A stretch of 64,000 nucleotides of DNA from Oscillospiraceae bacterium (GTDB lineage Bacteria > Bacillota > Clostridia > Lachnospirales > Lachnospiraceae), in the NCBI GenBank assembly GCA_021771715.1, contig JAETOO010000001.1, positions 496,001 through 560,000 on the forward strand, read 5' to 3'. Position numbers and translations under genes: made by a program. Positions 9,352 through 18,223 of this stretch are shown in pieces. The notes beneath the pieces were generated by a model that had not been told where the DNA came from, did no database searches, and worked only from the letters and a program-made list of their open reading frames with translations. The first letter of the stretch is position 1; every line of letters begins with the position of its first letter.

Positions 9352-9945
9352 TTATTTAGAATACAGCTCGACGATAAGCACTTCGTTGACCGGAACATCA
9401 ATCATCTCACGCGTCGGAAGCTCCTTGACGGTTCCCTTCAGCGCCTCCTGGTCAGCCTCGATCCACTCCGGCACGAGTCTGCCGCCAGTTACCTCGATGA
9501 TATCCTTATATCTCTGAGAGCCCTTGCACTTCTCCTTGATCTCTACGGTATCCCCTGCCTTCACGATGTAGGACGGAATGTTTACCTGCTTGCCGTTTAC
9601 CAGAATGTGCTTGTGGTCAACGATCTGTCTTGCCTCCTTGCGGGTTCTTGCGAAGCCCATGCGGAACACAACGTTGTCCAGTCTGCACTCCAGAAGGGTC
9701 ATCAGGTTCGCACCGGTCTGGCCCTGCATTCTGTCTGCCTTCTCATAGTAGTTGCGGAACGGCTTCTCAAGTACGCCGTAGATGAATTTTGCTTTCTGCT
9801 TCTCGCGAAGCTGAAGGCCGTACTCGCTTACCTTGCGGTTCGCGCGCTTCAGCTCTCTGTTCGACTTTTTATCATATCCTAAATATACCGGATCAAGACC
9901 AAGTGATCTGCATCTCTTAAGGACCGGAACTCTATTTACTGCCAT
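9352..9945 (-). CDS. rpsD: Ribosomal protein S4
   Basis: 197 residues. It starts [19 protein letters not shown] and holds the S4 RNA-binding domain in the middle ([20 protein letters not shown], about residues 88-107, then [16 protein letters not shown]). A primary 16S rRNA binder that starts small-subunit assembly. In many bacteria S4 also represses its own operon; the leader here was not resolved. It lies 18 bases downstream of rpsK. Confidence 0.98.
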   Translation of the reverse strand: MAVNRVPVLKRCRSLGLDPVYLGYDKKSNRELKRANRKVSEYGLQLREKQKAKFIYGVLEKPFRNYYEKADRMQGQTGANLMTLLECRLDNVVFRMGFARTRKEARQIVDHKHILVNGKQVNIPSYIVKAGDTVEIKEKCKGSQRYKDIIEVTGGRLVPEWIEADQEALKGTVKELPTREMIDVPVNEVLIVELYSK

Positions 9946-9963
9946 TTTAATTGACCTCCCTGA

Positions 9964-10365
9964 TTAGACTCTTCTGCGCTTCGGCGGACGGCATCCATTA
10001 TGCGGAACCGCTGTCACGTCGCGGATACTTACAACATCAAGACCGTTCGCGGAAAGCGCACGGATTGCTGCCTCGCGTCCTGACCCCGGACCCTTTACGA
10101 ATACGTCAACTGTCTTCAGACCATGTACTAATGCTGCCTTCGTTGCAGTCTCTGCTGCCATCTGTGCCGCATACGGAGTAGATTTCCTTGAACCTCTAAA
10201 TCCAAGACCACCGGCACTTGCCCATGATAATGCATTACCCTGTGCATCCGTCAAAGTAACGATCGTGTTATTGAAGGATGCCTGGATATGTGCCTGTCCG
10301 TGTTCAACGTTTTTCTTTACACGCTTTTTTGTCACTTTTTTTGTAACTTTCTTAGCTGCTGCCAT
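9964..10365 (-). CDS. rpsK: Ribosomal protein S11
   Basis: 133 residues. A Lys-rich start ([20 protein letters not shown]) is followed by the conserved [15 protein letters not shown] and the end [20 protein letters not shown]-type tail. Sits on the 30S platform near the mRNA exit and helps select the Shine-Dalgarno helix. Standard alpha-operon position between rpsM and rpsD. Confidence 0.98.
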   Translation of the reverse strand: MAAAKKVTKKVTKKRVKKNVEHGQAHIQASFNNTIVTLTDAQGNALSWASAGGLGFRGSRKSTPYAAQMAAETATKAALVHGLKTVDVFVKGPGSGREAAIRALSANGLDVVSIRDVTAVPHNGCRPPKRRRV

Positions 10366-10451
10366 ATCTCAACTAACCTACTTTCTTCCATTTTTATACG
10401 GTTGCGTAAGCATCATTTCAGGCCGTCTCCTGCGCCTGACTCCGAAAAAGC

Positions 10452-10820
10452 TTACTTCTTCTTGTTCGCTACTGTTCTCTTCGGACCCTTTCTGGTTCTT
10501 GCGTTCGTCTTTGTCTTCTGACCGCGAACCGGAAGGCCCTTTCTGTGACGGATACCTCTGTAGCATCCGATCTCCTGCAGTCTCTTGATGTTCAGAGCAG
10601 TCTCTCTTCTGAGATCACCCTCTACCATGTAATGCTCATCAATGATATCACGGATTCTTCCGACTTCCTCATCTGTCAGGTCTCTGACACGGGTGTCAGG
10701 ATTTACGTTCGCTGCAGCGAGAATCTTGTCCGCACTAGTTCTACCGATACCGTAGATATAGGTCAGACCGATCTCTACACGTTTTTCTCTTGGTAAGTCT
10801 ACACCAGCAATACGAGCCAT
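10452..10820 (-). CDS. rpsM: Ribosomal protein S13
   Basis: 122 residues beginning [20 protein letters not shown], the conserved S13 start, and ending in the basic [17 protein letters not shown] tail. Located in the 30S head, where it touches the P-site tRNA and L5. The open frame extends further upstream, but the conserved start at 10820 is preceded by a GGAGGA site. It is separated from rpmJ by an unusually long gap of 464 bases. Confidence 0.97.
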   Translation of the reverse strand: MARIAGVDLPREKRVEIGLTYIYGIGRTSADKILAAANVNPDTRVRDLTDEEVGRIRDIIDEHYMVEGDLRRETALNIKRLQEIGCYRGIRHRKGLPVRGQKTKTNARTRKGPKRTVANKKK

Positions 10821-11284
10821 GTAATTGTTCCTCCATTTTAAAGTGATTGATTCTAATTGGGGCAACATGCATTGCCCAGCCGCAGCGCACCTGCGGCCTT
10901 TCCATTCCATTAAGCCATGAGTGCCGTCCTCGTTCCACACTGCCGTGCGTCTCGCGGAATATCACACACTCTTGCAAGACATGCTCATCCTGCGCCAGCG
11001 GTTTTCGCACAGGATCGTGTACTGTCACATCCTGGTCTGGTATTAAAAGCAATATCGCAACGAAATAAAATCTCTGACTGTTTATATTAAGGGTAGTCAT
11101 CCGGCATCTGCCTGCTGCAGGCTGTCGAATGCTCCCGGAAAAAAGTCACACTTCTCATTTATTCCATCGTTATATTGATTTCTGACTGTGAACTGCTCTC
11201 CTCCTGGATCTGCTCTGCAAAATACAAAGCTCATCCTGCGCTCAGAGGAAATCCGCCACGGTCATTTCCGCCGTTTTGTGTTGC
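10821..11284. other. Long gap between rpmJ and rpsM
   Basis: 464 bases without a convincing gene. These two genes are normally adjacent. Minus-strand reading frames here lack ribosome binding sites and known motifs. No strong promoter or U-tracted hairpin was found by eye. The sequence could be a leader acting on rpsM-rplQ expression, but I see no defined structure. Confidence 0.5.
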
Positions 11285-11398
11285 TTAGCCCTGTCTCTGT
11301 TTGTGCTTCGGGTTCTCGCAGATAATCCGGATGCTTCCCTTTCTCTTGATCACCTTACACTTTTCACAGATCGGCTTCACTGATGATCTAACCTTCAT
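11285..11398 (-). CDS. rpmJ: Ribosomal protein L36 (zinc type)
   Basis: 37 residues, [20 protein letters not shown] onward, with the full C-x2-C...C-x4-H zinc ribbon (CEKC, then [11 protein letters not shown]). The zinc form rather than the cysteine-free paralogue. A basic large-subunit protein that stabilises 23S rRNA. GAAGGGAGGA lies upstream of the ATG. Normally directly after infA; here an orphan gene, a promoter and a terminator intervene. Confidence 0.96.
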   Translation of the reverse strand: MKVRSSVKPICEKCKVIKRKGSIRIICENPKHKQRQG

Positions 11399-11571
11399 GG
11401 TCAATCCTCCCTTCACCTTTGTTCTGTTTTTGAGCGCACGAATAGGCGCACTATTCCCGTGCTCACAAAAGTACATTTGCTATTATAATACGGGCGCAGG
11501 GAAAATGCAAGCGGAAATTTTCCTGATTTTTCATGCATTTTTCACGATATTTTGCAGGTTTTTGCGGGTTC

Positions 11572-11802
11572 CTATAGCACCTTCTGGAGCCGCTGTGTCA
11601 GAAGATCACGGTCGCCTTCTGATATCCGAAGTACCTCCATCGCGTGATCTGCAGACCAGCTCAGACTCTCCATCAGATTTCTGACGCTGTCAAACAGAGT
11701 ACTCACTCTCTGCTCCTTCAATGCCTCTTCCTTTTCTATAGCGGCCTGCTCCATAGCTTTCCTTGCCGCTCTCGCTGCGATCTCTTCTATTGCCTTACAC
11801 AT
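11572..11802 (-). CDS. Orphan 76-residue protein resembling the tail of Rpn/PD-(D/E)XK transposase-like proteins
   Basis: 76 residues, MCKAIEEIAARAARKAMEQA followed by a charged helix and then LSWSADHAMEVLRISEGDRD. This is like the extreme C terminus of the Rpn family (recombination-promoting nuclease, PD-(D/E)XK), whose tails carry a CKAIEE-type helix and an S-x-x-x-A-M-x-x-L-x-I-x-x-x-x-R repeat. The nuclease core is absent. It has its own good GGAGG site 8 bases before the ATG and a strong promoter 64 bases upstream, so it may be expressed and not merely debris. It sits between infA and rpmJ. A remnant of an integrated rpn gene is the alternative. Function unknown. Confidence 0.6.
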   Translation of the reverse strand: MCKAIEEIAARAARKAMEQAAIEKEEALKEQRVSTLFDSVRNLMESLSWSADHAMEVLRISEGDRDLLTQRLQKVL

Positions 11803-12112
11803 ATTAACTCCCTCCCTGTCTTGTTGTTCCCAAAATCAATCCCTGCAAGCGCTCTCCCCGTCCGTATCATACCATAGCCATCCGCATGTGGCAAGCAGCG
11901 CCAGAGGCCTCTTGGCAATAGCTGAAGGCAAAACAAGCCGTCCCATATGCAAAAGAGACATTTGCACAGAAAAGGTCTGAAAAAATAAGTCTCTAATCCG
12001 CTGTTCAGAAGGATATTGTCTTAAATGCAACACATATTCCGGAATCATCGTTGGATAATTCCTGAATAACACAGGAAAATATAAAATTTTTATAAAATAG
12101 TGTCAGCCAAAA
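11803..12112. other. Gap between infA terminator and the orphan gene
   Basis: About 310 bases. It holds the promoter at 11866-11894 and an AT-rich stretch next to the infA terminator. A 78-codon minus-strand frame (11836-12072) overlaps the promoter, has no ribosome binding site and matches nothing I know, so I do not call it. Confidence 0.5.
11866..11894 (-). promoter_or_regulatory. Promoter restarting transcription ahead of the orphan gene and rpmJ-rplQ
   Basis: On the minus strand: TTGCCA (11889-11894), 17-base spacer, TATGAT (11866-11871) with TGG in front, an extended -10. Placed after the infA terminator, it can drive the orphan gene and the downstream rpmJ-rpsM-rpsK-rpsD-rpoA-rplQ genes. 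Confidence 0.7.
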
Positions 12113-12157
12113 AAATCCGCTGTACGATTTCTCTCACGAATCATGTACAGCGGATTT
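12109..12157 (-). terminator. Strong rho-independent terminator after infA
   Basis: A perfect 13-base inverted repeat (arms 12113-12125 and 12145-12157, AAATCCGCTGTAC and its complement) around a 19-base loop, followed on the minus strand by seven T. It lies 44 bases after the infA stop and splits the spc and alpha parts of the ribosomal cluster. Confidence 0.9.
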
Positions 12158-12200
12158 CGGGTTCTTTACAACTGATAGCTTGTTTTTTTAATTGCCTGGC

Positions 12201-12419
12201 CTATTTATCTCTCCAGATGATTCTCCCCTTCGTCAGGTCATACGGGGACAGCTCGATTGTGACCTTGTCGCCTGGGAGGATGCGGATAAAGTTCATGCGG
12301 AGCTTGCCGCTGATGTGCGCAAGCACGACATGCTTATTCTCGAGCTCGACGCGGAACATCGCGTTCGGCAGCTTCTCCAGTACGGTTCCCTCTACTTCAA
12401 TGGCATCTGTTTTTGACAT
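12201..12419 (-). CDS. infA: Translation initiation factor IF-1
   Basis: 72 residues, the normal IF-1 length: [20 protein letters not shown], then the OB-fold S1-like core ([32 protein letters not shown]) and the usual ending [11 protein letters not shown]. It blocks the ribosomal A site during initiation. GGAGG lies 7 bases before the ATG. Last gene of the spc-type unit; a strong terminator follows. Confidence 0.98.
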   Translation of the reverse strand: MSKTDAIEVEGTVLEKLPNAMFRVELENKHVVLAHISGKLRMNFIRILPGDKVTIELSPYDLTKGRIIWRDK

Positions 12420-12442
12420 GTTTACCTCCTGTCATTTTGATT

Positions 12443-12589
12443 GTTACAGTTCAGCCACGGACAGGAGCCGCGTAGCGGCGGATAGCTTGCACAGCAAGCG
12501 GGGCGCTGTGTGCCGGCGGCACACGGTTAGCGCTGACCGAAGCGAAGCGTAGACCTGTGGCATGCATGGCGTCCTGGCTGAACCGTAAC
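12443..12589. repeat. Structured palindromic intergenic element, copy 1
   Basis: 147 bases in the KOW-infA gap, bounded by GTTAC-AG-TTCAGCCA (12443-12457) and its near-complement TGGCTGAAC-CGTAAC (12575-12589). Inside are further GC hairpins (AGCTTGCACAGCAAGC; GTGTGCCGGCGGCACAC). The same right-hand boundary recurs at 14587-14601. Confidence 0.65.
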
Positions 12590-12634
12590 TTCTGTTTCAA
12601 TCTACAGTCCGGCGGATTTTCGATTCCTCTTTAC

Positions 12635-12994
12635 TTAATTTCCAGCTCCGAGCAACGCATCGGCGTCAACATCACGCTGCTCATAGGCGCGGATCACCTT
12701 GCGCAGGTGCGCATCACAGCGGAGCTCCTGCATCGCGTCCAGAATGTCCGCGGGCAGGTGCGTGATGAGCTGGACGTGCATCCGCTTCTTTTTCTTTGGC
12801 TTCGCGAGTGTCCGCCGCCTGCCGTCCGCGAGGTACAGGTACGGGCCATTCTCCGCGAGAACCACGTACACGGTGTCTTTGTCGTGGCCTGCCCGGGACA
12901 CGGCAAGCATATGCGCGGAGAGAGCAGTGCTCTTCTTCAGCTCAATCAGGATCGGGTCCTCTGCGGCAGAGCATGTTCCGGAACGTTCCTTCAT
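12635..12994 (-). CDS. KOW/L14e-like RNA-binding protein
   Basis: 119 residues. The centre (residues 28-70) has a KOW-type beta barrel: HMLAVSRAGHDKDTVYVVL, YLADGRRRTLAKPKKKKRMH. Such genes sit between map and infA in many Clostridia and are annotated as L14e-like or KOW-domain RNA-binding proteins. A role in ribosome assembly or translation is inferred from position only. The C terminus (about 80-119) is unlike the core. It starts 9 bases after the map stop. Confidence 0.8.
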   Translation of the reverse strand: MKERSGTCSAAEDPILIELKKSTALSAHMLAVSRAGHDKDTVYVVLAENGPYLYLADGRRRTLAKPKKKKRMHVQLITHLPADILDAMQELRCDAHLRKVIRAYEQRDVDADALLGAGN

Positions 12995-13003
12995 ATGGCC
13001 TCC

Positions 13004-13759
13004 CTACTCGGCAAGCGTCAGAATCTCCGGCTCGCCGTCTGTGATCAGGATCGTGTTCTCATAGTGGGCGGAAAGGCTGCCGTCCTCCGTCACGACGGTC
13101 CAGTCGTCGTCGAGCCACTCGACGTCCGCGCGGCCTGCGTTGATCATCGGCTCGACGGCGAGCGTCATGCCCTTCACGAGGCGGATGCCTCTTCCTCTCT
13201 GGCGGAAATTCGGGATCTGCGGGTCCTCGTGCAGCGCCTTGCCGATGCCGTGCCCCACAAGGTCACGGACGACTCCGTACCCGAAGGACTCCGCATAGTC
13301 TCCGATCGCAGCAGAAATCTCGTGCAGGTGATTGCCGGCCTTCGCATACTCAATTCCCTTAAAGAAACACTCGCGCGTCACGTCAATCAGCTTCTGCGCC
13401 TCCGGTGTGATCTGTCCGACCCCGTAGGTGCGGGCCGCATCGGAATGCATGCCTTTGTAGATCAGGCCGGCGTCGATGCTGACGATATCTCCCTCGTGCA
13501 GAATCCTGCTCTTCTTCGGGATGCCGTGAACGACCTCATCGTTCACCGAGATGCAGAACGAAGCCGGAAATCCGTTGTAGTTCAGGAAATTCGGCACGCA
13601 CCCGAAGCTGCGGATGACACGCTCCCCGAGCTTATCCAGCTCGTGGGTCGAAATGCCCGGGCGGATCGCCGCCGCAAGCTCCTTGTGCACGATGTTCAGC
13701 AGTCTGCCTGCCTCCCTCATCAGTTCAATTTCATGTGCTGTCTTGATTGTCACTGACAT
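13004..13759 (-). CDS. map: Type I methionine aminopeptidase
   Basis: 251 residues. It removes the N-terminal methionine from new proteins. The metal-binding set is visible: SIDAGLIYKGMHSDAART (two Asp), GHGIGKALHEDPQIPN (His), LAVEPMIN (Glu) and a final DGSLSAHYENTILITD (Glu). CISVNDEVVHGIP carries the substrate histidine. Starts 2 bases after adk, so translation is probably coupled. The short form without the N-terminal zinc finger. Confidence 0.97.
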   Translation of the reverse strand: MSVTIKTAHEIELMREAGRLLNIVHKELAAAIRPGISTHELDKLGERVIRSFGCVPNFLNYNGFPASFCISVNDEVVHGIPKKSRILHEGDIVSIDAGLIYKGMHSDAARTYGVGQITPEAQKLIDVTRECFFKGIEYAKAGNHLHEISAAIGDYAESFGYGVVRDLVGHGIGKALHEDPQIPNFRQRGRGIRLVKGMTLAVEPMINAGRADVEWLDDDWTVVTEDGSLSAHYENTILITDGEPEILTLAE

Positions 13760-13761
13760 GT

Positions 13762-14406
13762 TTAAGCCCCCAGAATCTCTGTGATCGCCGCGAACACATC
13801 CTTCATATCCTGCGTGCCGTCCACGGTCTTCAATATGCCCTGCTTCTTATAATACTCGATCAGCGGCTGTGTCTGATCATGATAGACGTTCAGTCTCTTC
13901 TGCACCGTCTCCGGTCTGTCATCGTCGCGGAGCACCAGCTGCTCGCCGCACACCTCGCACGCCTCCCCCTTCTTGGAAGGATTGTACACGACGTGGTAGG
14001 TCGCCCCGCAGCCTGTGCAGGCTCTTCTGCCGGACATTCTTGACACAATGTTCTCATCCGGCACATCGACGTCGATCGCATAATCCATCTTCTCCCCAAG
14101 CTTCCCAAGCGCCGCATCAAGCGCCTCCGCCTGCGGAATCGTGCGCGGAAAACCGTCAAGAATATAGCCGTTCTTGCAGTCATCCTGCGCGAGGCGGTCA
14201 ATCACGAGGTCGACCGTCAGCTCATCCGGCACCAGCAGCCCCTGGTCCATGAAGGCCTTCGCCTTCTTGCCCAGCTCTGTGCCGTTCTTAATATTCGCCC
14301 GAAAGATATCCCCTGTAGAGATATGCGGGATCTCATACTTTGATGCAATCATTTTCGCCTGGGTCCCCTTCCCGGCCCCCGGCGCTCCAAGCATTATAAT
14401 TTTCAT
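13762..14406 (-). CDS. adk: Adenylate kinase (zinc-lid type)
   Basis: 214 residues, the usual long-form length. P-loop GAPGAGKGT near the N terminus, DGFPRT (about residues 84-89), and a lid with two Cys pairs (CTGCGATYH and CEVCGEQL) that binds zinc as in Gram-positives. It balances AMP, ADP and ATP. The ATG at 14406 has GGAGGA five bases upstream and overlaps a second ATG at 14409. Downstream of secY, from which it is separated by a structured repeat element. Confidence 0.97.
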   Translation of the reverse strand: MKIIMLGAPGAGKGTQAKMIASKYEIPHISTGDIFRANIKNGTELGKKAKAFMDQGLLVPDELTVDLVIDRLAQDDCKNGYILDGFPRTIPQAEALDAALGKLGEKMDYAIDVDVPDENIVSRMSGRRACTGCGATYHVVYNPSKKGEACEVCGEQLVLRDDDRPETVQKRLNVYHDQTQPLIEYYKKQGILKTVDGTQDMKDVFAAITEILGA

Positions 14407-14416
14407 CATTTCCTCC

Positions 14417-14601
14417 AGTTCAGTCAGTACGCCATGCAAGCCGCAGACGCGCTTGCTATGCAAGCTATCCGCCGCGCGGGTAGCGGCACGCGCACCTTAC
14501 GGTGCACTTGCCAGGTCGGAGTCGCCATTTAAAATCGCTTCGCGATGGGCGACTCCTCGCGGCTCCTGTCTGTGGTTTTTTTTGCATGGCTGAACTGTAA
14601 C
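14417..14601. repeat. Structured palindromic intergenic element, copy 2
   Basis: About 185 bases in the secY-adk gap, bounded by AGTTCAGTCA (14417-14426) and TGGCTGAACTGTAAC (14587-14601). Nested hairpins fill it, for example GGAGTCGCC...GGCGACTCC around ATCGCTTCGCGAT, and GCACCTTACGGTGC. The right boundary matches copy 1 in 14 of 15 bases; the interior differs. Confidence 0.6.
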
Positions 14602-14697
14602 AAATAAAATACTCCACTTCCCTCTCTCAAGTCCAGAATCCGGTCTGCATCAGTCCGGATTCTGTTCCCTGATCCCTCCGGGAAGCGGAGCAATAGC
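14602..14697. other. Rest of the secY-adk gap, with one hairpin
   Basis: A perfect 10-base inverted repeat CAGAATCCGG...CCGGATTCTG (about 14636-14666) lies just downstream of secY. No U-tract follows on either strand, so it is not a clear terminator; it may protect or process the mRNA. Confidence 0.45.
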
Positions 14698-16014
14698 TTA
14701 ATCTGACAGGAATCCCTTGTAGTTGCGAACCAGCATCTGAGATTCAATCTGCTTTAATGTCTCAAGGATTACACCCACGATAATGATGATGGACGTTCCG
14801 CCGAACGATACCTGCGCGCCGAAGACTCCGTTGAAGAAGATCGGGATCAGCACGACGATGATCAGTCCTGCCACGCCGATAAACACGAGATAGTTCAGCA
14901 CACGCTCCAGATAATCCTGAGTCGGCTTGCCCGGCCGGATGCCCGGGATAAATCCGCCCTGCTTCTTCATGTTGTCCGCCACCTCAATCGGGTTGAAGGT
15001 GATCGACGTGTAGAAATAAGCAAAGAAGACATTCAGCACAATATACAGCAGCATGCCGATCGAGTAGATCGGATGGCTGAAGTTGAACCAGTTGTTCTGG
15101 CTCAGCATGCCGATGAGCGTCGCGCCGACGCCCGTGCCGAGATTCGCCCCCGTGAACGCCACGATCATCTGCGGGATCGACATCAGGGACGACGCAAAGA
15201 TAACCGGGATCACGCCTGCGGTGTTCACCTTCAGCGGGATGAACGTGGACTGGCCGCCCACCATCTTCCGCCCCTGCATCTTTTTCGCGTACTGTACCGG
15301 GATCTTCCGGATCGCATCGTTCAGGACGATGACGAGCACAATCGTGACCAGGATGACTGCGAGAATGATCAGGGCCGCAAGCGCGCCGTGCGCCAGCGTC
15401 TTGCCCTTTACAAACATCTCAAACAGACCCGTGATATCCGACGGGATGCTGGAGAGGATGTTCACCATCAGGACGATGGAGATACCGTTCCCCACGCCGT
15501 TCTGTGTGATCCGCTCGCCGATCCACATCAGCATCGTAGAACCTGCAGTCAGCGCAACGACGACGGCAAAGCCCTTCAGGAAATTCATGTTCGGAATGAG
15601 TCCGGAATTTCCGAAGCCGATCGTCATCGCGGTACTCTCGATGAGAGCGAGCGCCACGGTCACATAACGCGTGATCGCAGCAATTTTCTTTCTGCCATCT
15701 TCTCCATCCTTATGCATCTCCTCCAGCGCCGGGATGGCGATGGTCATAAGCTGCATAATGATGGAGGAAGTAATATATGGCGTAATGCTTAGCGCGAAAA
15801 TTGACATTTTCTCGAAGGAGCCACCGGTAAATGCAGAAAAGAAATTAAACGCATCGTTGGACTGCTGTGCGAACCACTGAGAAAAGTAGCTCCTGTTCAC
15901 CCCCGGCACCGGAAGCTGGCAGCCCAGACGAATCACAACCATCATGCAGAATGTGTAGAATAACTTCTTCCGAATATCCTTAATTCTGAATGCATTTTTC
16001 AGTGTCTCGAGCAT
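14698..16014 (-). CDS. secY: Protein translocase channel subunit SecY
   Basis: 438 residues, ten predicted membrane segments, the usual SecY size. Diagnostic stretches: RKKLFYTFCMMVVIRLGCQLPVPGV near the start region, ITQNGVGNGISIVLM (about residues 165-180), and GFIPGIRPGKPTQDYL (about 360). Forms the SecYEG pore for secretion and membrane insertion. It starts one base after the rplO stop, typical of the spc operon. Confidence 0.98.
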   Translation of the reverse strand: MLETLKNAFRIKDIRKKLFYTFCMMVVIRLGCQLPVPGVNRSYFSQWFAQQSNDAFNFFSAFTGGSFEKMSIFALSITPYITSSIIMQLMTIAIPALEEMHKDGEDGRKKIAAITRYVTVALALIESTAMTIGFGNSGLIPNMNFLKGFAVVVALTAGSTMLMWIGERITQNGVGNGISIVLMVNILSSIPSDITGLFEMFVKGKTLAHGALAALIILAVILVTIVLVIVLNDAIRKIPVQYAKKMQGRKMVGGQSTFIPLKVNTAGVIPVIFASSLMSIPQMIVAFTGANLGTGVGATLIGMLSQNNWFNFSHPIYSIGMLLYIVLNVFFAYFYTSITFNPIEVADNMKKQGGFIPGIRPGKPTQDYLERVLNYLVFIGVAGLIIVVLIPIFFNGVFGAQVSFGGTSIIIIVGVILETLKQIESQMLVRNYKGFLSD

Positions 16015-16015
16015 G

Positions 16016-16456
16016 TTAGATCACCTCTGCTTTTCCGCCGAGCTCCTCAATTTTTGTCTTCGCACTCTCGCTGTAAGCGTTCACCTTAACGTTCAGCTTC
16101 TTTGTGAGCGTCCCGTTGCCAAGGATCTTAACGCCGTCCTTCGCGTCCTTGATCACGCCCTTCTCGAGCAGCGCGTCCACCGTCACCTCTGCGCCGTCCT
16201 CGAATACCTCGAGTGCGCTAAGGTTGATCGCCTCAATGTCCAGAGAATTTCTGTTCTTGAAGCCTCTCTTCGGAAGACGTCTGTACAGCGGCATCTGGCC
16301 ACCCTCGAAGCCGATTCTCGGCGCTCCGGAACGAGCCTTCTGGCCCTTGTGTCCCTTGCCGGCCGTCTTGCCGTTTCCTGATCCGTGTCCGCGTCCTCTT
16401 CTGAAATTATCACTGTGTACACTGCCAGCTGCTGGCTTTAAGTTTGATAAATCCAT
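16016..16456 (-). CDS. rplO: Ribosomal protein L15
   Basis: 146 residues with the conserved start [12 protein letters not shown] and the glycine/arginine-rich [20 protein letters not shown] region that threads into 23S rRNA. A late assembly protein of the large subunit. Follows rpmD by 28 bases. Confidence 0.98.
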   Translation of the reverse strand: MDLSNLKPAAGSVHSDNFRRGRGHGSGNGKTAGKGHKGQKARSGAPRIGFEGGQMPLYRRLPKRGFKNRNSLDIEAINLSALEVFEDGAEVTVDALLEKGVIKDAKDGVKILGNGTLTKKLNVKVNAYSESAKTKIEELGGKAEVI

Positions 16457-16484
16457 GATGACACCTCCTTATCTGAAATAATTC

Positions 16485-16667
16485 TTACGCTTCCTCAACC
16501 TTTACCATGTAGGATACCTGAGCGATCATACCCTTGACCGCATCGTTGTTCGGAAGCTCTACCGTCTTGTGCATCTTGGAAAGACCAAGTGCCTTCACCG
16601 TCGCACGGTGCTTCGGAACCGCACCGATCGGGGATTTTACTAATGTAACCTTCAGCTTGTCTGCCAT
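16485..16667 (-). CDS. rpmD: Ribosomal protein L30
   Basis: 60 residues: [20 protein letters not shown] then [20 protein letters not shown], the standard bacterial L30. A small 23S rRNA-binding protein. Lies 16 bases after rpsE. Confidence 0.97.
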   Translation of the reverse strand: MADKLKVTLVKSPIGAVPKHRATVKALGLSKMHKTVELPNNDAVKGMIAQVSYMVKVEEA

Positions 16668-16683
16668 TTTTCAATCCTCCTCG

Positions 16684-17193
16684 CTAACCCAGAATCTCTT
16701 CTACGGACTTGCCGCGGAGTCTTGCTACTTCCTCCGGAGACTTCATCTGCTTCAGTGCTTCCAGCGTAGCCAGAACAACGTTCTGCTTGTTGTTGGAGCC
16801 CAGTGACTTTGTACGGATATTCTTGATGCCTGCGATCTCCAGGACGTTACGCGCCGGGCCGCCTGCGATGATACCGGTACCTTCCGGAGCTCTCTTCAGC
16901 AGCACGGACGCGCCGCCGAACTTGCCGATGAAGTCGTGCGGTACGCTTGCATTCTCATCCATCGATATATATACGAGCTTCTTCATGGCATCCTCTTTTC
17001 CCTTGCGGATTGCTTCCGGAATCTCCGTTGCCTTTCCAAGTCCTGCACCGATATGGCCGTTTCCGTCACCTACAACTACCAGAGCCGTAAAACGCATGGT
17101 ACGTCCGCCCTTAACAGTCTTGGATACACGCTTAATTGACACTACCTTGTCAGTCAGCTCGAACTGGCTCGGGTCAATGATCTCATGTCTCAT
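16684..17193 (-). CDS. rpsE: Ribosomal protein S5
   Basis: 169 residues. N-terminal double-stranded RNA-binding fold ([39 protein letters not shown]) and C-terminal [19 protein letters not shown]. Helps decoding accuracy and mRNA entry. The spectinomycin loop region (VSKTVKGGR) looks wild type. Overall spacing is operonic, 15 bases from rplR. Confidence 0.98.
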   Translation of the reverse strand: MRHEIIDPSQFELTDKVVSIKRVSKTVKGGRTMRFTALVVVGDGNGHIGAGLGKATEIPEAIRKGKEDAMKKLVYISMDENASVPHDFIGKFGGASVLLKRAPEGTGIIAGGPARNVLEIAGIKNIRTKSLGSNNKQNVVLATLEALKQMKSPEEVARLRGKSVEEILG

Positions 17194-17208
17194 GTGTTTT
17201 TCCTCCTC

Positions 17209-17577
17209 TTAAAATTCCAGTCCGGCTTCTCTTGCTGCATCAGCAAGTGCTTTGACCTTACCCTGATAGATGAAACCGCCGCGGTCGAAGACCACTTCCT
17301 TGATGCCCTTTTCCAGTGCACGCTCTGCGATTACCTTTCCAAGGTATGCTGCCGCCTCGACATTGTTGGTCTTCTCAAGCTCTGCCTTCACTTCCTTCTG
17401 AAGTGTGCTCGCAGACACCAGAGTATGTCCAATGGAGTCGTCGATGACCTGAGCATACATATGGTTATTGCTTCTGAATACGGCAAGACGCGGTCTCTCG
17501 GCTGTGCCGGCGAAGCGGTTGCGCATTCTGTAATGCTTTTTCTCGCGAATTTTTGCTCTTGATTCCTTGCTAACCAT
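17209..17577 (-). CDS. rplR: Ribosomal protein L18
   Basis: 122 residues; basic start with [20 protein letters not shown], then [17 protein letters not shown] and the end [20 protein letters not shown]. Brings 5S rRNA into the large subunit together with L5. Confidence 0.98.
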   Translation of the reverse strand: MVSKESRAKIREKKHYRMRNRFAGTAERPRLAVFRSNNHMYAQVIDDSIGHTLVSASTLQKEVKAELEKTNNVEAAAYLGKVIAERALEKGIKEVVFDRGGFIYQGKVKALADAAREAGLEF

Positions 17578-17595
17578 TCTTCACACTCTCCTTAC

Positions 17596-18135
17596 TTATT
17601 TTTTACCGGTCTTACCAACTTTACGTCTGATTACTTCGTCAGCATACTTGATACCCTTGCCCTTGTACGGCTCCGGTCTCCTCTTGTCTCTGATCTCCGC
17701 TGCGTACTGGCCAACCTTCTCCTTGCTGATACCGGATACGATGATCTTATTGCCATCTACCTTCGTCTCGATGCCCTCCGGGTCCTCCATCTCTACCGGA
17801 TGGGAGTAGCCCAGGTTCAGGGTCAGCTTCTTGCCGGACTTTGCAGCTCTGTAACCGACACCGTTTACTTCCAGCGTCTTTGTATAACCCTCGCTGACAC
17901 CGATCGTCATGTTGTGGATCAGTGTTCTCGTAAGGCCGTGGAGAGATTTCATTCTCTTCAGATCATTCGGTCTCGAAACGATCACATGACCGTCCTCGAT
18001 CTTGATATCCATTTCCTTTGCAAGCTCTCTGACGAGCGTGCCCTTCGGTCCTTTCACGGTAACCTTGTTACCCTCAGCAACCTCGACAGTGACACCTGCC
18101 GGGATCGCAACCGGCATTCTACCTATACGTGACAT
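17596..18135 (-). CDS. rplF: Ribosomal protein L6
   Basis: 179 residues, two L6 repeats. Start [17 protein letters not shown] and signature [15 protein letters not shown]; ending in [20 protein letters not shown], the family signature. Located near the GTPase centre of the 50S subunit. Confidence 0.98.
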   Translation of the reverse strand: MSRIGRMPVAIPAGVTVEVAEGNKVTVKGPKGTLVRELAKEMDIKIEDGHVIVSRPNDLKRMKSLHGLTRTLIHNMTIGVSEGYTKTLEVNGVGYRAAKSGKKLTLNLGYSHPVEMEDPEGIETKVDGNKIIVSGISKEKVGQYAAEIRDKRRPEPYKGKGIKYADEVIRRKVGKTGKK

Positions 18136-18223
18136 GCCTGTTTCCTCCTCACTTAGATTTTCGGAGAGGCGCCTGCGGCCTCTCTGTTTTCAGCAATTCT
18201 ATCGAAACTACTCTGCCTTCCGA

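Noticed and set aside
10821-11284. Small frames in the rpmJ-rpsM gap as genes
   Set aside because: None has a ribosome binding site or known motif; coding in this gap is not supported.
11836-12072. A 78-codon minus-strand frame between infA and the orphan gene
   Set aside because: It overlaps a strong promoter, starts without a ribosome binding site and shows no family features.
12557-13756. A 399-codon plus-strand frame opposite map and the KOW gene
   Set aside because: Antisense to two conserved genes, no ribosome binding site, no recognisable domain.
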